Assembly (NCBI RefSeq): GCF_000332355.1
Contig: NZ_KB235958.1
Location: forward strand, 566,093 to 630,092
DNA: 64,000 nt
Reading direction: 5' to 3'
From: Baaleninema simplex PCC 7105
GTDB lineage: Bacteria; Cyanobacteriota; Cyanobacteriia; Cyanobacteriales; Geitlerinemataceae
Shown here: positions 25,478 to 35,189 of the stretch, one piece after another
Layout: every line of letters begins with the position of its first letter
How positions within the stretch are numbered: the first letter of the stretch is position 1
Made by a program: the position numbers and the translations under genes
The notes under the pieces: generated by a model
What the model was told of the DNA's origin: nothing
Databases searched by the model: none
What the model saw: the letters and a program-made list of their open reading frames with translations, nothing else

Positions 25478-26587
25478 AGCAATTTACAAATCCTGAAATA
25501 GAAAACAATTGAAGTAGAGAATAGAAAAATCGACAACAATTTTATTTTAAAAAACTTGAAAATATGTCTTGATTTCAGTGTAGGATAAACCCTTCGCGAT
25601 TGGTAAGAAAAGAGCGATCCTAAAACAGGATATTTTTCATCAATTCACTTTTCAATTTTTTTAAAAATTGTTGTCTTGTATGGATCGTCTGAGTTTGAGG
25701 CGATCGGCTGATTTTAGATTCGGTCAAAACCCTGGCTTCATGAGATTTTCTGCCGTTCGCCTCTACTCAGATCTTGTCTTTAGAGCGCCAATTCAAGCTT
25801 GAATTGAAATGCTACAAATTACACTGGAATCTCAGAAGACCTTTGACATCAAGAACAGCTTGCAATTATACCTACCAAGACTTAGTAAAAGACTAATCAA
25901 AAACAAGTCGCAACATCGAATTAAATTGCGACGTTATTGAAGTTAAAAAGTCTCTCTTGCCACATCTCGATCGATAAAACATACACAATTGTAAGATGGG
26001 TAACAGTATGGTGCTTGCTTTATACACAATCTTATACAATTCGATACAATTTAGTTACAATTTAGGGGCGAGTAACAAACTAATTGCGACTGTTGTTAAG
26101 TCGATAAATACCCAACAAGAAATAAAAGCAGAGACGAGCTTCAGTAATTCCCAATCGAGCGAACTCACGCTAAATCGCGATCGCCATTCTCGAAGTCGAT
26201 ACAATTGAAAGTACGATCTCGATGCTATCTAGAGACTTAAGTTTAGCGAAGAACGACCGACAAATCGCGATCGCCTCCGTAGATTCCGAATGTATAGCAG
26301 TCCCAAATGAGTTAAAACACCAGAAAAAATCTGATTCCCCGTTCCCCGTTCCCCGTTCCCGATTCCCTTTTTGTCTCAATTTTGTTACACAACTGATTTA
26401 GGGTTGCTATAGTTATTGCGTAAATATCGCATTGATATGCTCGATCGCGATCGAACAGAAAGCGATCGCCCCTCCTCTTAAATTTTTCCGAAAGCCACAC
26501 CTTCAGCGCCCCATTGCCAGTATGTTGTAGAAGGCGAAAACTCCCGTCACCATTGCCAAGCCAAGGCGAAAACTCTCAACTCTCCAA
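25478..26587. other. 1.1-kb AT-rich non-coding region with palindrome and iterated ATACAAT motifs
   Basis: No convincing gene is present. Visible structure: a perfect 18-nt palindrome CAATTCAAGCTTGAATTG at 25789-25806; a hairpin CAATTTTTTTAAAAATTG near 25652; repeated ATACAAT/TACAAT motifs at about 25980-26062 and 26198-26206; and GTTCCCC heptads at 26337-26367. The upstream (26.0-kb) part may hold promoters for the giant gene (minus) and hoxW (plus). Confidence 0.55.
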
Positions 26588-27079
26588 ATGCTAGTCATCG
26601 GATACGGAAACGCCCTACGGGGAGACGACGGAATCGGACGAGCGATCGCCGAACAGGTGGCGTCGTGGAACCTTCCCCACGTGCGATCGCTCAGCCTCCA
26701 CCAACTCACCCCAGAACTGGCCGAAGAACTCTCTAGGGTCGATCGCGCCGTATTTATCGATGCTTGTATCGACAGCGACAGCATCCGCATCGAACCCATC
26801 GACGCCGACAAAAACAGCCAAGTTCTCGGCCATTCCCTGACGCCGCGATCGCTGCTGGGGATGGCACAATGGCTGTACGATCGCGCCCCCGAAGCCTGGT
26901 TGATTTCCGTTCCCGGCGAAACCTTCGAGTTTAGCGATCGCCTTTCCCCCACCGCCGAAGGTTACGTCACAGAAGTTCTCGCTCTCGTTCGAGACTTATT
27001 CACCAAAAACCCCGATTCCTCACAGAAACCGGGGTCAAATACCTCAAAACCATCGAGTCGAATCGATCAATACTCGTAA
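26588..27079 (+). CDS. hoxW: HoxH C-terminal processing endopeptidase HoxW
   Basis: HoxW cuts the C-terminal tail from the HoxH precursor after nickel insertion. The 163-residue product shows VIGYGNALRGDDGIG at the N-terminus, VFIDACIDSD in the middle and HSLTPRSLLGMA (the metal-binding histidine region). These are the hydrogenase-maturation-protease (HyaD/HycI) motifs, with the nickel-sensing acidic residues in GDD and DAC. It is separated from hoxH by about 11.5 kb, including the giant gene. The last 25 codons overlap a hairpin and the tail of the convergent DUF3318 gene by 13 nt. Confidence 0.93.
   Translation: MLVIGYGNALRGDDGIGRAIAEQVASWNLPHVRSLSLHQLTPELAEELSRVDRAVFIDACIDSDSIRIEPIDADKNSQVLGHSLTPRSLLGMAQWLYDRAPEAWLISVPGETFEFSDRLSPTAEGYVTEVLALVRDLFTKNPDSSQKPGSNTSKPSSRIDQYS
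27004..27036. terminator. Hairpin within the hoxW 3' end
   Basis: ACCCCGATTC...AAACCGGGGT (about 27008-27034) can pair as ACCCCG/CGGGGT, with flanking A-run upstream and no long T-run downstream. It lies inside the hoxW reading frame (residues near NPDSSQKPGS). Termination is uncertain. Confidence 0.4.
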
Positions 27080-27774
27080 GGATTCGATTTCGGCATCGTG
27101 GGATTGGGAATCGGATTCGGCGAAGCCGGGGGAGATTGACGACCGCGTTTGGTTTTCGCTTGCGCTTTCGCTTTCGAGGCGCTGCGGCGCAACGCATCCA
27201 ATCGCGTTTCGTACTGCTTGCGAAGGCGTTTCTTCGGCGTTTGTTCGATGAGCGTTTTCAGAGCGCTTCCCAAACTCTTATAAGCATTCGGTAACGTATA
27301 CCCGAACCGAGACGCCAAAGCGACCGCTTTTTCGTCCGCCTCGATCGACTCCCGCAACGCCTTTTCACTATTGTTTTTCTGATACAGCCGATATCCCGAC
27401 ACGCCGCACAACGCCAAGGCCAGCAACAACAACACGCCGTCTTGAACCCACAGTTCGCCGACCGCACCACCGAGACCGATCGCCAACGCCGCCATTTCCC
27501 ACCCTTCGCGGGGAATCGTATCGTTTTGAATGCGGGCGACTTCGTGCCAAAACAGTAAATTCCGTTGGTCGAGGGCGAGATTGTCCCACTTCACCAAATC
27601 GATGGCGATTTCAACTTCGTCCTTACTGAGTTCTTCGCAGCGAATCAAGGGCGGATCGATTTCCGTGGTTTTCTCCACCGTCACCCAGCTTTGCAGTTCC
27701 GGGGGGAGCAACCCTCTCAGACGACGGAGTTCGTTAATTTCAGCCTTAGCAGCAGACGTAGCGTAGGAGGTCAT
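27067..27774 (-). CDS. DUF3318 membrane-associated protein
   Basis: The 235-residue product has an N-terminal helical segment (KAEINELRRLRGLLPPELQSWVTVE), then two hydrophobic stretches at about 92-106 and 111-127 (GVLLLLALALCGVSGYRLY). A basic, Ala/Lys-rich tail follows (LRRSASKAKAQAKTKRGRQ). I recognise this as the cyanobacterial DUF3318 family, of unknown function. It starts by ATG at 27774 and ends inside the hoxW tail, so the two genes are convergent and overlap. Confidence 0.8.
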   Translation of the reverse strand: MTSYATSAAKAEINELRRLRGLLPPELQSWVTVEKTTEIDPPLIRCEELSKDEVEIAIDLVKWDNLALDQRNLLFWHEVARIQNDTIPREGWEMAALAIGLGGAVGELWVQDGVLLLLALALCGVSGYRLYQKNNSEKALRESIEADEKAVALASRFGYTLPNAYKSLGSALKTLIEQTPKKRLRKQYETRLDALRRSASKAKAQAKTKRGRQSPPASPNPIPNPTMPKSNPYEY

Positions 27775-27829
27775 AGAACGGATTCAGGCAATAGACGACT
27801 AAAGACGAAGATACCTCGATCGTAGCAAA

Positions 27830-27997
27830 TCACCACCGTTTTGAGTTTTCCCAGGCAGTGAGGATACCCGTCGCGATCGACACCAATACCCCCACCCACA
27901 ATACGCCGCCGGGAATAAAACCCAACACCTGAAAACCTCGCAGAATCCAAATCGCAAAGGTCAAACCCACCAAACTCAAAAAAATACGAAACATCAT
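27830..27997 (-). CDS. Small hydrophobic membrane protein (55 aa)
   Basis: GGAGAA eight bases upstream supports the ATG pair at 27997/27994, giving MMFRIFLSLVGLTFAIWIL and a 55-residue product with two transmembrane segments (ending TAWENSKRW). Longer in-frame starts lack ribosome-site support. It is a conserved-looking small protein of unknown role and lies 35 bp downstream of the kinase gene on the same strand. Confidence 0.6.
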   Translation of the reverse strand: MMFRIFLSLVGLTFAIWILRGFQVLGFIPGGVLWVGVLVSIATGILTAWENSKRW

Positions 27998-28032
27998 ACA
28001 ATTCTCCAACCCTCTTGAAATCGCCATCGACG

Positions 28033-29883
28033 TTACCGTTTTTTCGCCGACGATCGCCCGACCGGAAGCGTGACCGTCACTCGAGTTCCCTCACCCGGTC
28101 GAGACTGAAGTTCGATCGCCCCTCGGTGTTTTTCGACGATGCGATAACAAATCGACAACCCCAACCCCGTACCTTTTCCCACCGGTTTCGTCGTAAAAAA
28201 CGGATCGAATACCTTTTCGCGAACTTCAGCCGACATTCCGCAGCCGTTATCGGCGATCGCGACCCGAACCGTTCCTTGATGCGGTCGGTCTGTCGTAATG
28301 ACGATCGTGGGTTCCTCCACATCCCCCTCCAAAACCGCATCGATGGCATTGCCTAACAAACTCATCCACACCTGATTTAACTCCGAAGGATAACATTCGA
28401 TCTGCGGCAACGCTCCATATTTCTTCAACAAACGGATCCGATTTTTCAAACGGCGGTCCAACAACACCAGAGTACTCTCGATGCCCTCGTGTAAATCCGC
28501 CATCTTTGACGCTGACTCGTCGAGTCGCGAAAAATTCCGTAGAGATTCGACGATCTGACGAATGCGTTCGGCACCGTGTTGAATCGAATCTAACGCCTTG
28601 GGTAAATCCTCAAACAAATATTCCAACTCAATTTCTTCGATGGCGATGCGAAGGTTCGCCGTTCCGTCGGGAAACTCCTGTTGGTAAAGGCTCAACAACT
28701 GCAAGATATCCTCGACGTACTCTTTCGTATGAATGACGTTACCGTAAATAAAATTGACCGGGTTGTTGATTTCGTGAGCGACACCGCCGACTAACTGTCC
28801 CAAACTGGACATTTTTTCAGTTTGAATCAGTTGAGCTTGGGTGGTTTGTAAGCGATCGAGTGCGTTTTGCAGGTCTTGATTTTTCTCCTGAAGTAGTTTT
28901 TGCGTTTTATCGAGGGCATCCATCGCCTGTTGGCGTTCGCCAATTTCCCGGCTCAGTTCGGCGTTCGTCCGTTCGACGGTTCGGTGGGTGTAAATGTAAT
29001 CCAAAATCAACCCAAATAGCGGAACCCCGTAAGCGACGATTTTTAAAAAGTGGGCGATGTTAAAGTGGTTGTCGAACAGCATCTGCGATCCGAACGCCAT
29101 GTGGAGCTGCGTTACGGCGTTGGGAATCGTGCTGATAATGAGGGCGTGGGAAAACAAGCTGGGATAGAGCTTGTAAAACGCCGGGTAGAGGACGAGTCCC
29201 GACAGAAGGAACAGCAATAACGGCACCACGTCCCAGGGTCGCGTGACGAAGGCGTCGGGAAACTGCGTTTCTGGGAGAACGGCACTGGTGGCACACCAGC
29301 GAACGACGGCGTAGGCTAGCATCCCGCATCCGAGGCTAATGGCGAAGACAAATCCAATGCTGCGCTGCCATTTTTTAGGTTTGGCGACGAGAAAAACGCT
29401 CACCCCAACGGCTGCCAGTACAGCGTTACTCAAGCGACAAATCGCCCAGGTGAAAGGGATGAGGTTGTGGTTGTCGGCGACGACTTCGATGAGGCGATCG
29501 GCCGCCAGCGTGTGGAACGCGTCCATAACGCCTGCGAAAAACAAGGCGACGCCGATGGTGGGAGTTGTCACGTCGCGCACGATCGCGAAATGAGCCAACG
29601 CCAGTATGACTGTAAAAATCGCCGTACAAAAGGCACTCCATTCGAGTAGTGTATGGGTAAAGCTACCCGCCAGCGTTTGGTGAAGAACGTCTGTCAGTCG
29701 ATCGGGCGCAATACCGTCGATCGCCTCGAGGTGGAGAAGGTCTTGGGGCGTGCCGAAATCTACTCCTAAGAGGTTGAGGAGCGTCGGAATCGCACACACG
29801 AGGACGACCAGAAAGATCGATAATTTGGGAAGTTGGGTTCGGATCTCGTGTGTCTGTGAGGGAATTCGAGCAAACAAGAGCAT
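28033..29883 (-). CDS. Membrane-bound sensor histidine kinase
   Basis: In the 616-residue product, residues 20-297 form about eight transmembrane helices ([20 protein letters not shown] ... [14 protein letters not shown]), a MASE-like sensory module. A coiled coil spans 305-358. HisKA has the phospho-accepting H370 in [13 protein letters not shown]. The HATPase domain has NAIDAVLEG (N-box), [11 protein letters not shown] (G1) and [10 protein letters not shown] (G2). All catalytic boxes are intact. No response regulator is adjacent, so its partner is unknown. The histidine-rich [10 protein letters not shown] segment could bind a metal or cofactor, but this is speculation. It is divergent from the DUF1400 gene across 280 bp, where nothing recognisable lies. 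Confidence 0.92.
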   Translation of the reverse strand: MLLFARIPSQTHEIRTQLPKLSIFLVVLVCAIPTLLNLLGVDFGTPQDLLHLEAIDGIAPDRLTDVLHQTLAGSFTHTLLEWSAFCTAIFTVILALAHFAIVRDVTTPTIGVALFFAGVMDAFHTLAADRLIEVVADNHNLIPFTWAICRLSNAVLAAVGVSVFLVAKPKKWQRSIGFVFAISLGCGMLAYAVVRWCATSAVLPETQFPDAFVTRPWDVVPLLLFLLSGLVLYPAFYKLYPSLFSHALIISTIPNAVTQLHMAFGSQMLFDNHFNIAHFLKIVAYGVPLFGLILDYIYTHRTVERTNAELSREIGERQQAMDALDKTQKLLQEKNQDLQNALDRLQTTQAQLIQTEKMSSLGQLVGGVAHEINNPVNFIYGNVIHTKEYVEDILQLLSLYQQEFPDGTANLRIAIEEIELEYLFEDLPKALDSIQHGAERIRQIVESLRNFSRLDESASKMADLHEGIESTLVLLDRRLKNRIRLLKKYGALPQIECYPSELNQVWMSLLGNAIDAVLEGDVEEPTIVITTDRPHQGTVRVAIADNGCGMSAEVREKVFDPFFTTKPVGKGTGLGLSICYRIVEKHRGAIELQSRPGEGTRVTVTLPVGRSSAKKR

Positions 29884-30163
29884 TCAAAATCTGAGAACCG
29901 TTAACAGGTCGATCGACGTTCTAAGACGGGCGATCGCGTTAGTCTTTCATTGGGTGAGGGGCAATCCCGACTCCTCAAATTCTACGATCGTTGCTGCGAT
30001 CTTTGAGAATCTCTCCTAACAGCGAAGGTCGGGGAAACGTTTCAATAATACTCGAGCGCTCTACGATCTCCCCACGGCTTGCCCGATCGAGACGAGATGG
30101 AGATCCTTCTAAAAAAACCTTGTTAAAGTAGGGATTAACGCAACTGTTCGACCGGGCAGTTCG

Positions 30164-31909
30164 GTGGTTCGACCGCTGTTGTGTTCTGTAATTTTAATGG
30201 TTTCGTTTCTCAGCCCCGTAGCGTTTTTGACGCGGCAGCACAACAGAATTTTATCTTTGCCGATCGCCAACCGTCGCCGATTTTGGGGCAGTCTGTGGGT
30301 TGGCTTGGCGATCGCCTGGGGACAGCCTAGCCTCGGTGCAGAACAGGTGTCCGCCACTTACGGCGTGTTCGAGCGCACCCTGTCGGTCGATGCCCTCGAA
30401 GCCTATGCCAAATACGGACAGGTCGATGGCGAACTCGCTCCCTATCTGAACTTGGCTCCCCGAGACAGCCGCGATACCTTGCGCGACGTTCTGTCGGCCC
30501 GTGCCGATCTCGACCCCGTCGCCGTTTCGCAATTTTTGTATACTCCCCAAGGAGAAGCATTGTTACAACGACTCGGACAGGCGATTCAATCCGGGTCTGG
30601 CGGGTCTGGCTTTAAAGGACTGCGATCGGCACTAATCCTCGCTGCGGCAGACGAAGAAGGCTTAACCTTGCTGAACGTATTGCGCCACTTTCCCACCCCC
30701 ACGCTGCGGGTCAATTTCAATCAGACCTTTCGCATGGCGCAACAGTTGCAAACTCTCGTCAACGCCAGCGAAACGGCTTTAGCTGAGGTGCGAGAACAGT
30801 CCCAGCGAGAAGCTGACACAGAGAACCTTTCCTCCGATGGATTCGTCGATTTGAGCCAACCGGGACGACTGACTTGGGACGAAATTTCGATGACCTTGCG
30901 AGATCCCAGTCGCAATCCCCCTTGGGGTCATCGTTTCCCCGTCGATTTGTACGTTCCGAGAACGACCGAACCGACGCCGATTATCGTCATTTCTCACGGA
31001 TTGGGGTCCGATCGCAACGCGTTTCGCTATCTAGCCGAACATTTGGCCTCCCACGGGTTCGCGGTTTTCGTCCCCGAACATTCTGGCAGCAACGCCAAGC
31101 ATATGGAAGCGCTGCTGGCCGGTCAAGAACAGGAAATTGCCAAACCGCAAGAATTCATCGATCGCCCCTCGGACGTCAGTTTTCTTCTCGATACCATCGC
31201 GGTTTTGTCCCGCAGCGATCCCCAGCTACACGACCGTTTCGATTTCGATCGCGTCGGCGTTGTCGGTCAGTCTTTCGGCGGCTATACAGCCTTGACACTG
31301 GCCGGTGCCGAACTGAATTTAAGCCATTTGGCGCAAACCTGCGATCGCGCTCGGGAAGAGCAATCGTGGAACGTCTCGTTTCTCTTGCAATGTCGGGCTT
31401 TAGCGATTTCGGGCCAGCAGCGGCAGTTTCGCGATCCCCGCATCCGAGGGGCGATCGCGATCAACCCCGTTGGGAGCGCCCTGTTTGGTCGATCGGGCTA
31501 CCAGCGCATCGAGATTCCCATCGCGATCGTTGCCAGCGGTGCCGATACAGTCGCCCCTGCCCTTCTCGAACAAATTCAACCCTTTCGTTGGTTGAACGTT
31601 GCCGAACGCTATCTGTTCGTGTTGGGCGGCGGTACCCATTTCTCGACGATCGGCGAGTCCGAAGAGGAAGCGGTGTCCCTTCCGTCGGCGGTGGTCGGGC
31701 CCGATCCCAGTTTGGCTCGCGATTACGTCAGAGCGTTGAGTCTGGCGTTTTTCCAAACCTATATTGTCGAAAATCTCGAGTTTCGCGACTATCTCAGCGC
31801 TACTTACGTCCGAACGCTCAGCCGCGACCCGATTTCCCTGCACTTGGTACGCCAGCTCGAGGACGCCCCCCTCGAAACTGCCTGTACGACCGTAGCGGGT
31901 TGTTGGTAA
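30164..31909 (+). CDS. DUF1400 plus alpha/beta hydrolase (dienelactone-hydrolase-like), exported
   Basis: The 581-residue frame has a signal-like segment RRFWGSLWVGLAIAWGQPSLGAE. A TTG at 30257 would place it at the very start, and this may be the true initiation site. Residues 65-190 are the DUF1400 region (TYGVFERTLSVDALEAYAKYG). From about 230 onward is an alpha/beta hydrolase with oxyanion strand IVISHGLGSDRNAFRYLAEHL, nucleophile elbow GVVGQSFGGYTAL and late histidine GGGTHFSTIGE. Similar proteins are common in cyanobacteria and act as secreted esterases or lipases of unknown substrate. Start uncertain, family clear. Confidence 0.85.
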   Translation: MVRPLLCSVILMVSFLSPVAFLTRQHNRILSLPIANRRRFWGSLWVGLAIAWGQPSLGAEQVSATYGVFERTLSVDALEAYAKYGQVDGELAPYLNLAPRDSRDTLRDVLSARADLDPVAVSQFLYTPQGEALLQRLGQAIQSGSGGSGFKGLRSALILAAADEEGLTLLNVLRHFPTPTLRVNFNQTFRMAQQLQTLVNASETALAEVREQSQREADTENLSSDGFVDLSQPGRLTWDEISMTLRDPSRNPPWGHRFPVDLYVPRTTEPTPIIVISHGLGSDRNAFRYLAEHLASHGFAVFVPEHSGSNAKHMEALLAGQEQEIAKPQEFIDRPSDVSFLLDTIAVLSRSDPQLHDRFDFDRVGVVGQSFGGYTALTLAGAELNLSHLAQTCDRAREEQSWNVSFLLQCRALAISGQQRQFRDPRIRGAIAINPVGSALFGRSGYQRIEIPIAIVASGADTVAPALLEQIQPFRWLNVAERYLFVLGGGTHFSTIGESEEEAVSLPSAVVGPDPSLARDYVRALSLAFFQTYIVENLEFRDYLSATYVRTLSRDPISLHLVRQLEDAPLETACTTVAGCW

Positions 31910-32186
31910 GAAATTTCTCGTGAAGTTCACGGTGTCGGTCTTATCGTTCCAGAGTCTTGGAGCGATCGCACTGAGCGATCGACCGCGAAATGCGACAATA
32001 GTTATAGCTGGGTGCGTTGCGATCGCAACATACAACCGTCGTGCAACCGTGGTGAACCCCAATGATAGAATAGCTCAATTTCCAGGGTTCGATACGACAC
32101 AGCCCACTCGAACAAAACGAAGCCCGACGCTCGAGGTAAGAGTAGGAAGCGATCGATCTACTTGTGAAGAGAATCAAGTATGTGAA

Positions 32187-33419
32187 ATGGAAGACATCCT
32201 CATCGTAGACGACCAACCGGACAATTTACGAGTGTTATCGAGTCTATTAGAGCAAAAAGGCTACAGTGTGCGTCGTGCCATTCACGGAAAAATTGCTTTG
32301 AACGCAGCTCGAGCCGACCCGCCAGTTTTAATTTTGCTCGATATCATGATGCCTCAAATGGATGGCTATGAAGTCTGTCAGCAGTTAAAAGAAAACGAGC
32401 AGACGCGCGATATTCCCATTATCTTTCTCAGCGCGCTCGGCGATGTCACTGAAAAAGTCAAAGCCTTTGAAGTCGGAGGCGTCGATTACATTACCAAACC
32501 GTTTCAATTTCCTGAAGTTTTAGTCCGCATCGAACATCAACTGACTCTTCAAGCTCTCAAACAAGAAACTCAACGTCAAAACGAATTTCTACAACAGTTA
32601 AACTCTCAACTCGAAGAGCGGGTTGCCAAACGAACTGCTGAACTGCAACAAAAAACGGAGCAGTTAATTTCTGTTGAAGAAGAATTACGACGTGCGTTAG
32701 CAAAAGAAAAGGAAATCAATGAGTTTAAAAGCCATATCATTACCACTATTTCTCACGAGTATCGAACGCCACTAACTACGATATTTTCTACGTCCGAACT
32801 TCTCGAACATTACCGTCATAAACTGAGTGAAGAAAAGTTTGTTAAATATTTAAAACGCATTCAAGAATCGGTGAAATATTTAACATCGCTGTTTAACGAT
32901 GTGATATTCGTCGATCGAATGCAGCTCGGACAACTCGAACTCGATCGTGAAGAAGTCGATTTAAATTTATTGTGTCGCGAGGTTATCGATCGCTTAAACC
33001 CGAATAGAAAACCCGGACAAATTTTAAACTTTTCTCATCAAATTATCGAACCGATCGCACCCAGTATTCAAAATACTTGGGATAAAGATATTTTATTCCA
33101 GATCTTACATAATTTGCTGTCAAATGCTATTAAATTTTCCTCAGAACAGAGCGAGATCGATCTTGAGTTAATCGAAACACAGCACGCCATTCAATTTAAG
33201 ATTGGCGATCGGGGTGTGGGAATCCCACCGGATAGCTTAGAACGCTTGTTCGAGTTGTTTTATCGCGGCAAAAACTCGAAAAATACTCGCGGAACGGGCT
33301 TGGGCTTAACCATCGTCAAAAAGTGCGTCGATCTCTGTAACGGCGAGATCGCCGTCGAAAGCGAAGTGGGGGCGGGAACCACTTTTACGGTCACGCTCCC
33401 TCGACAAAACCTCTCTTGA
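32187..33419 (+). CDS. Hybrid response regulator-histidine kinase
   Basis: The ATG at 32187 gives 410 residues with an immediate receiver domain MEDILIVDDQPDNLRVLSSL. Extending further upstream adds 89 residues unlike any domain. The receiver's phospho-aspartate is D52 (ILLDIMMPQMDGYEV) and its lysine lies in YITKPFQFPEVL. A coiled coil covers 125-175. HisKA H190 lies in IITTISHEYRTPLTTIF. The HATPase region shows LLSNAIKFS, FKIGDRGVGIPP and RGTGLGLTIV. There is no sensor or membrane part. The order receiver-then-kinase suggests it is a signalling relay, with phosphate arriving on the receiver from another kinase. Confidence 0.92.
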   Translation: MEDILIVDDQPDNLRVLSSLLEQKGYSVRRAIHGKIALNAARADPPVLILLDIMMPQMDGYEVCQQLKENEQTRDIPIIFLSALGDVTEKVKAFEVGGVDYITKPFQFPEVLVRIEHQLTLQALKQETQRQNEFLQQLNSQLEERVAKRTAELQQKTEQLISVEEELRRALAKEKEINEFKSHIITTISHEYRTPLTTIFSTSELLEHYRHKLSEEKFVKYLKRIQESVKYLTSLFNDVIFVDRMQLGQLELDREEVDLNLLCREVIDRLNPNRKPGQILNFSHQIIEPIAPSIQNTWDKDILFQILHNLLSNAIKFSSEQSEIDLELIETQHAIQFKIGDRGVGIPPDSLERLFELFYRGKNSKNTRGTGLGLTIVKKCVDLCNGEIAVESEVGAGTTFTVTLPRQNLS

Positions 33420-33439
33420 CGCGATCGCTCGAAAGCGTT

Positions 33440-34435
33440 TCACAGACTCGAACCGCCACCCATGAGATAGAGGAGTGCCATTCGTACGGCGACCCCACTC
33501 GTCACTTGAATTTGAATCAAACTCAACGCCGGATCGTCCATCACGTCAGAACTGAGTTCGACCCCGCGATTGACCGGCCCGGGATGGAGCAGGCGAACGT
33601 CGGGACGACAAGCTTTCAGGCGATCGCGTGCGATACCGAAATGTTGGTGATACTCCCGCAAACTGGGCAATAAGTGTTCCGTCATACGCTCGTGCTGTAA
33701 GCGCAGTGTCATCACGAAATCGGCATTTTCCAACGCGGGTTCGAGCGCCCAGTGTAACTGTAACCTGTCCGGGTGGTGGAGACCCATCGCCTCGACAAAC
33801 AACTTCGGCAGTAACGTCGGCGGTGCGGCCAAATGAACCTCCGCCCCACTTTCAGTCAAACTCCAAATATTCGATCGCGCCACCCTCGAGTGCAAAATAT
33901 CCCCGACGATGGCGATCTTTTTCCCCTGCAACAACTCCGTTCGTGGATGTTCGGGATCGAGAAACCGACAGATCGTAAAGAGATCTAACAACCCTTGTGA
34001 CGGATGTTCGTGCTGGCCGTCTCCCGCGTTGAGAACGCCCACGCGAGTTCCGAGTCGCTCCATTTCCCGAGCGATCGCCTGGGGAACCCCGGCTTCCCGA
34101 TGGCGAATTACCATCATGTCAGTTCCCATGGCAAGGTAGGTCTTGGCAGTATCTAAAATGGTCTCTCCCTTCGTCAAAGACGAAGAACCGGGGGCAAAAT
34201 TAAGAGTATCGGCAGACAGGCGTTTCGCCGCTAACTCGAAACTGCTGCGAGTCCGAGTCGACGGCTCGAAAAACAGGTTCGTCACGACTCGCCCTTGAAG
34301 CGTGGGGACTTTCTTCGTACCTCGGGATAACACCTCCCGAAAACTCGCGGCCGTTCTCAACACGATGTCGTATTCCGACACCGAAAAATCTTCGAGTGAA
34401 AGAATGTGGCGGCGCGTCCAAGGGGTTGTAGCCAT
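33440..34435 (-). CDS. pyrB: Aspartate carbamoyltransferase catalytic subunit
   Basis: PyrB joins carbamoyl phosphate and aspartate to give carbamoyl-aspartate, the first committed step of pyrimidine synthesis. The ATG at 34435 gives 331 residues starting [19 protein letters not shown] longer frame from 34480 adds 15 unconserved residues. Conserved motifs are [19 protein letters not shown] (carbamoyl-phosphate loop), [34 protein letters not shown] and [14 protein letters not shown]. It is divergent from the GerMN-like gene with 30 bp between starts. No pyrI regulatory chain is adjacent, as expected for this class. Confidence 0.96.
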   Translation of the reverse strand: MATTPWTRRHILSLEDFSVSEYDIVLRTAASFREVLSRGTKKVPTLQGRVVTNLFFEPSTRTRSSFELAAKRLSADTLNFAPGSSSLTKGETILDTAKTYLAMGTDMMVIRHREAGVPQAIAREMERLGTRVGVLNAGDGQHEHPSQGLLDLFTICRFLDPEHPRTELLQGKKIAIVGDILHSRVARSNIWSLTESGAEVHLAAPPTLLPKLFVEAMGLHHPDRLQLHWALEPALENADFVMTLRLQHERMTEHLLPSLREYHQHFGIARDRLKACRPDVRLLHPGPVNRGVELSSDVMDDPALSLIQIQVTSGVAVRMALLYLMGGGSSL

Positions 34436-34465
34436 TACCGAAAAATCGATTGCGGAGGTCGTCTC

Positions 34466-34954
34466 ATGCACAGTATCCAATCATATCTGGTATCGGTCGT
34501 TACGGGGGCGATCGTCAGTTTCGGCGCGTCGGGAGCAGTATTCGCCGAGGTGATGCCGAACCCGTTGCCTTCCCCCGCGACGGCTTCGGATATCGAGCAA
34601 GATACCGTCGAACTCACGGTGTACCGCCCCGATTTATTCTGCGAAACCCTGTTACCGGAAACGGTAGAAGTGCCGCGAAGCAATCCCCTTGAAGGGGCAG
34701 TGGGTCATGTTTTGAAAGACTGGGCGCGGGGCGAGTTCCGTATTGCTGGATATCGCACCTCTCGCGACGCGGTAACGGGGACAGTGACGGTGGATTTGCG
34801 CGTTGCCCCCGACGCTCCCCGTCAGTGGACTTCGCTATCGACTTGCGAACAGTTTGCCCTCTTCGGCAGCCTGCGATCGACCCTGACACAAAATCCTCGC
34901 CTGCAAACTCAGACAGTGGAGTTCGTCAGCCAAGGGGAGCCGTTGGCGTTTTAG
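34466..34954 (+). CDS. Exported GerMN-like (spore germination domain) protein
   Basis: GGAGGT eight bases before the ATG at 34466 fixes the start. The 162-residue product has a signal peptide ([22 protein letters not shown]). A single small domain follows: [41 protein letters not shown] and [21 protein letters not shown]. This matches cyanobacterial proteins annotated as sporulation/GerMN-type, which are unrelated to sporulation in practice. Two cysteines could form a disulfide in the periplasm. Function unknown. Confidence 0.8.
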   Translation: MHSIQSYLVSVVTGAIVSFGASGAVFAEVMPNPLPSPATASDIEQDTVELTVYRPDLFCETLLPETVEVPRSNPLEGAVGHVLKDWARGEFRIAGYRTSRDAVTGTVTVDLRVAPDAPRQWTSLSTCEQFALFGSLRSTLTQNPRLQTQTVEFVSQGEPLAF

Positions 34955-35008
34955 GAAGCTTCTGGAGAGGGGGAGAGGGGGAGAAGATAAAATCTTTTAC
35001 CCAAAAAT

Positions 35009-35054
35009 GTAGGGGCGTTGCATTGCATACAACGTCCCTACGAGGGGTTTTTTT
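35009..35054 (+). terminator. Hairpin followed by T-run
   Basis: GTAGGGGCGTTG at 35009-35020 pairs with CAACGTCCCTAC (35030-35041), with a TTTTTTT run after GAGGGG. It lies 55 bp after the GerMN-like gene. The arms also match a dispersed cyanobacterial spacer repeat. Preceding purine repeats are at 34966-34985. Confidence 0.6.
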
Positions 35055-35189
35055 AACTCTTCACTCTACCAAGATCCGTCGCAGTGCTCCGCCCATAGCC
35101 GAGGGCTTGGGGGGTGGTGAAGCAACGGGAGGGAGTAGTTCGCCTAAGCCTAGGAAACAAATATTTATTTTCTAAGCTAAGATAGTTTC

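Noticed and set aside
25996-26208. 70-codon open frame in the 1.1-kb spacer
   Set aside because: It runs through the iterated ATACAAT motif array, lacks a ribosome-binding site and resembles no family.
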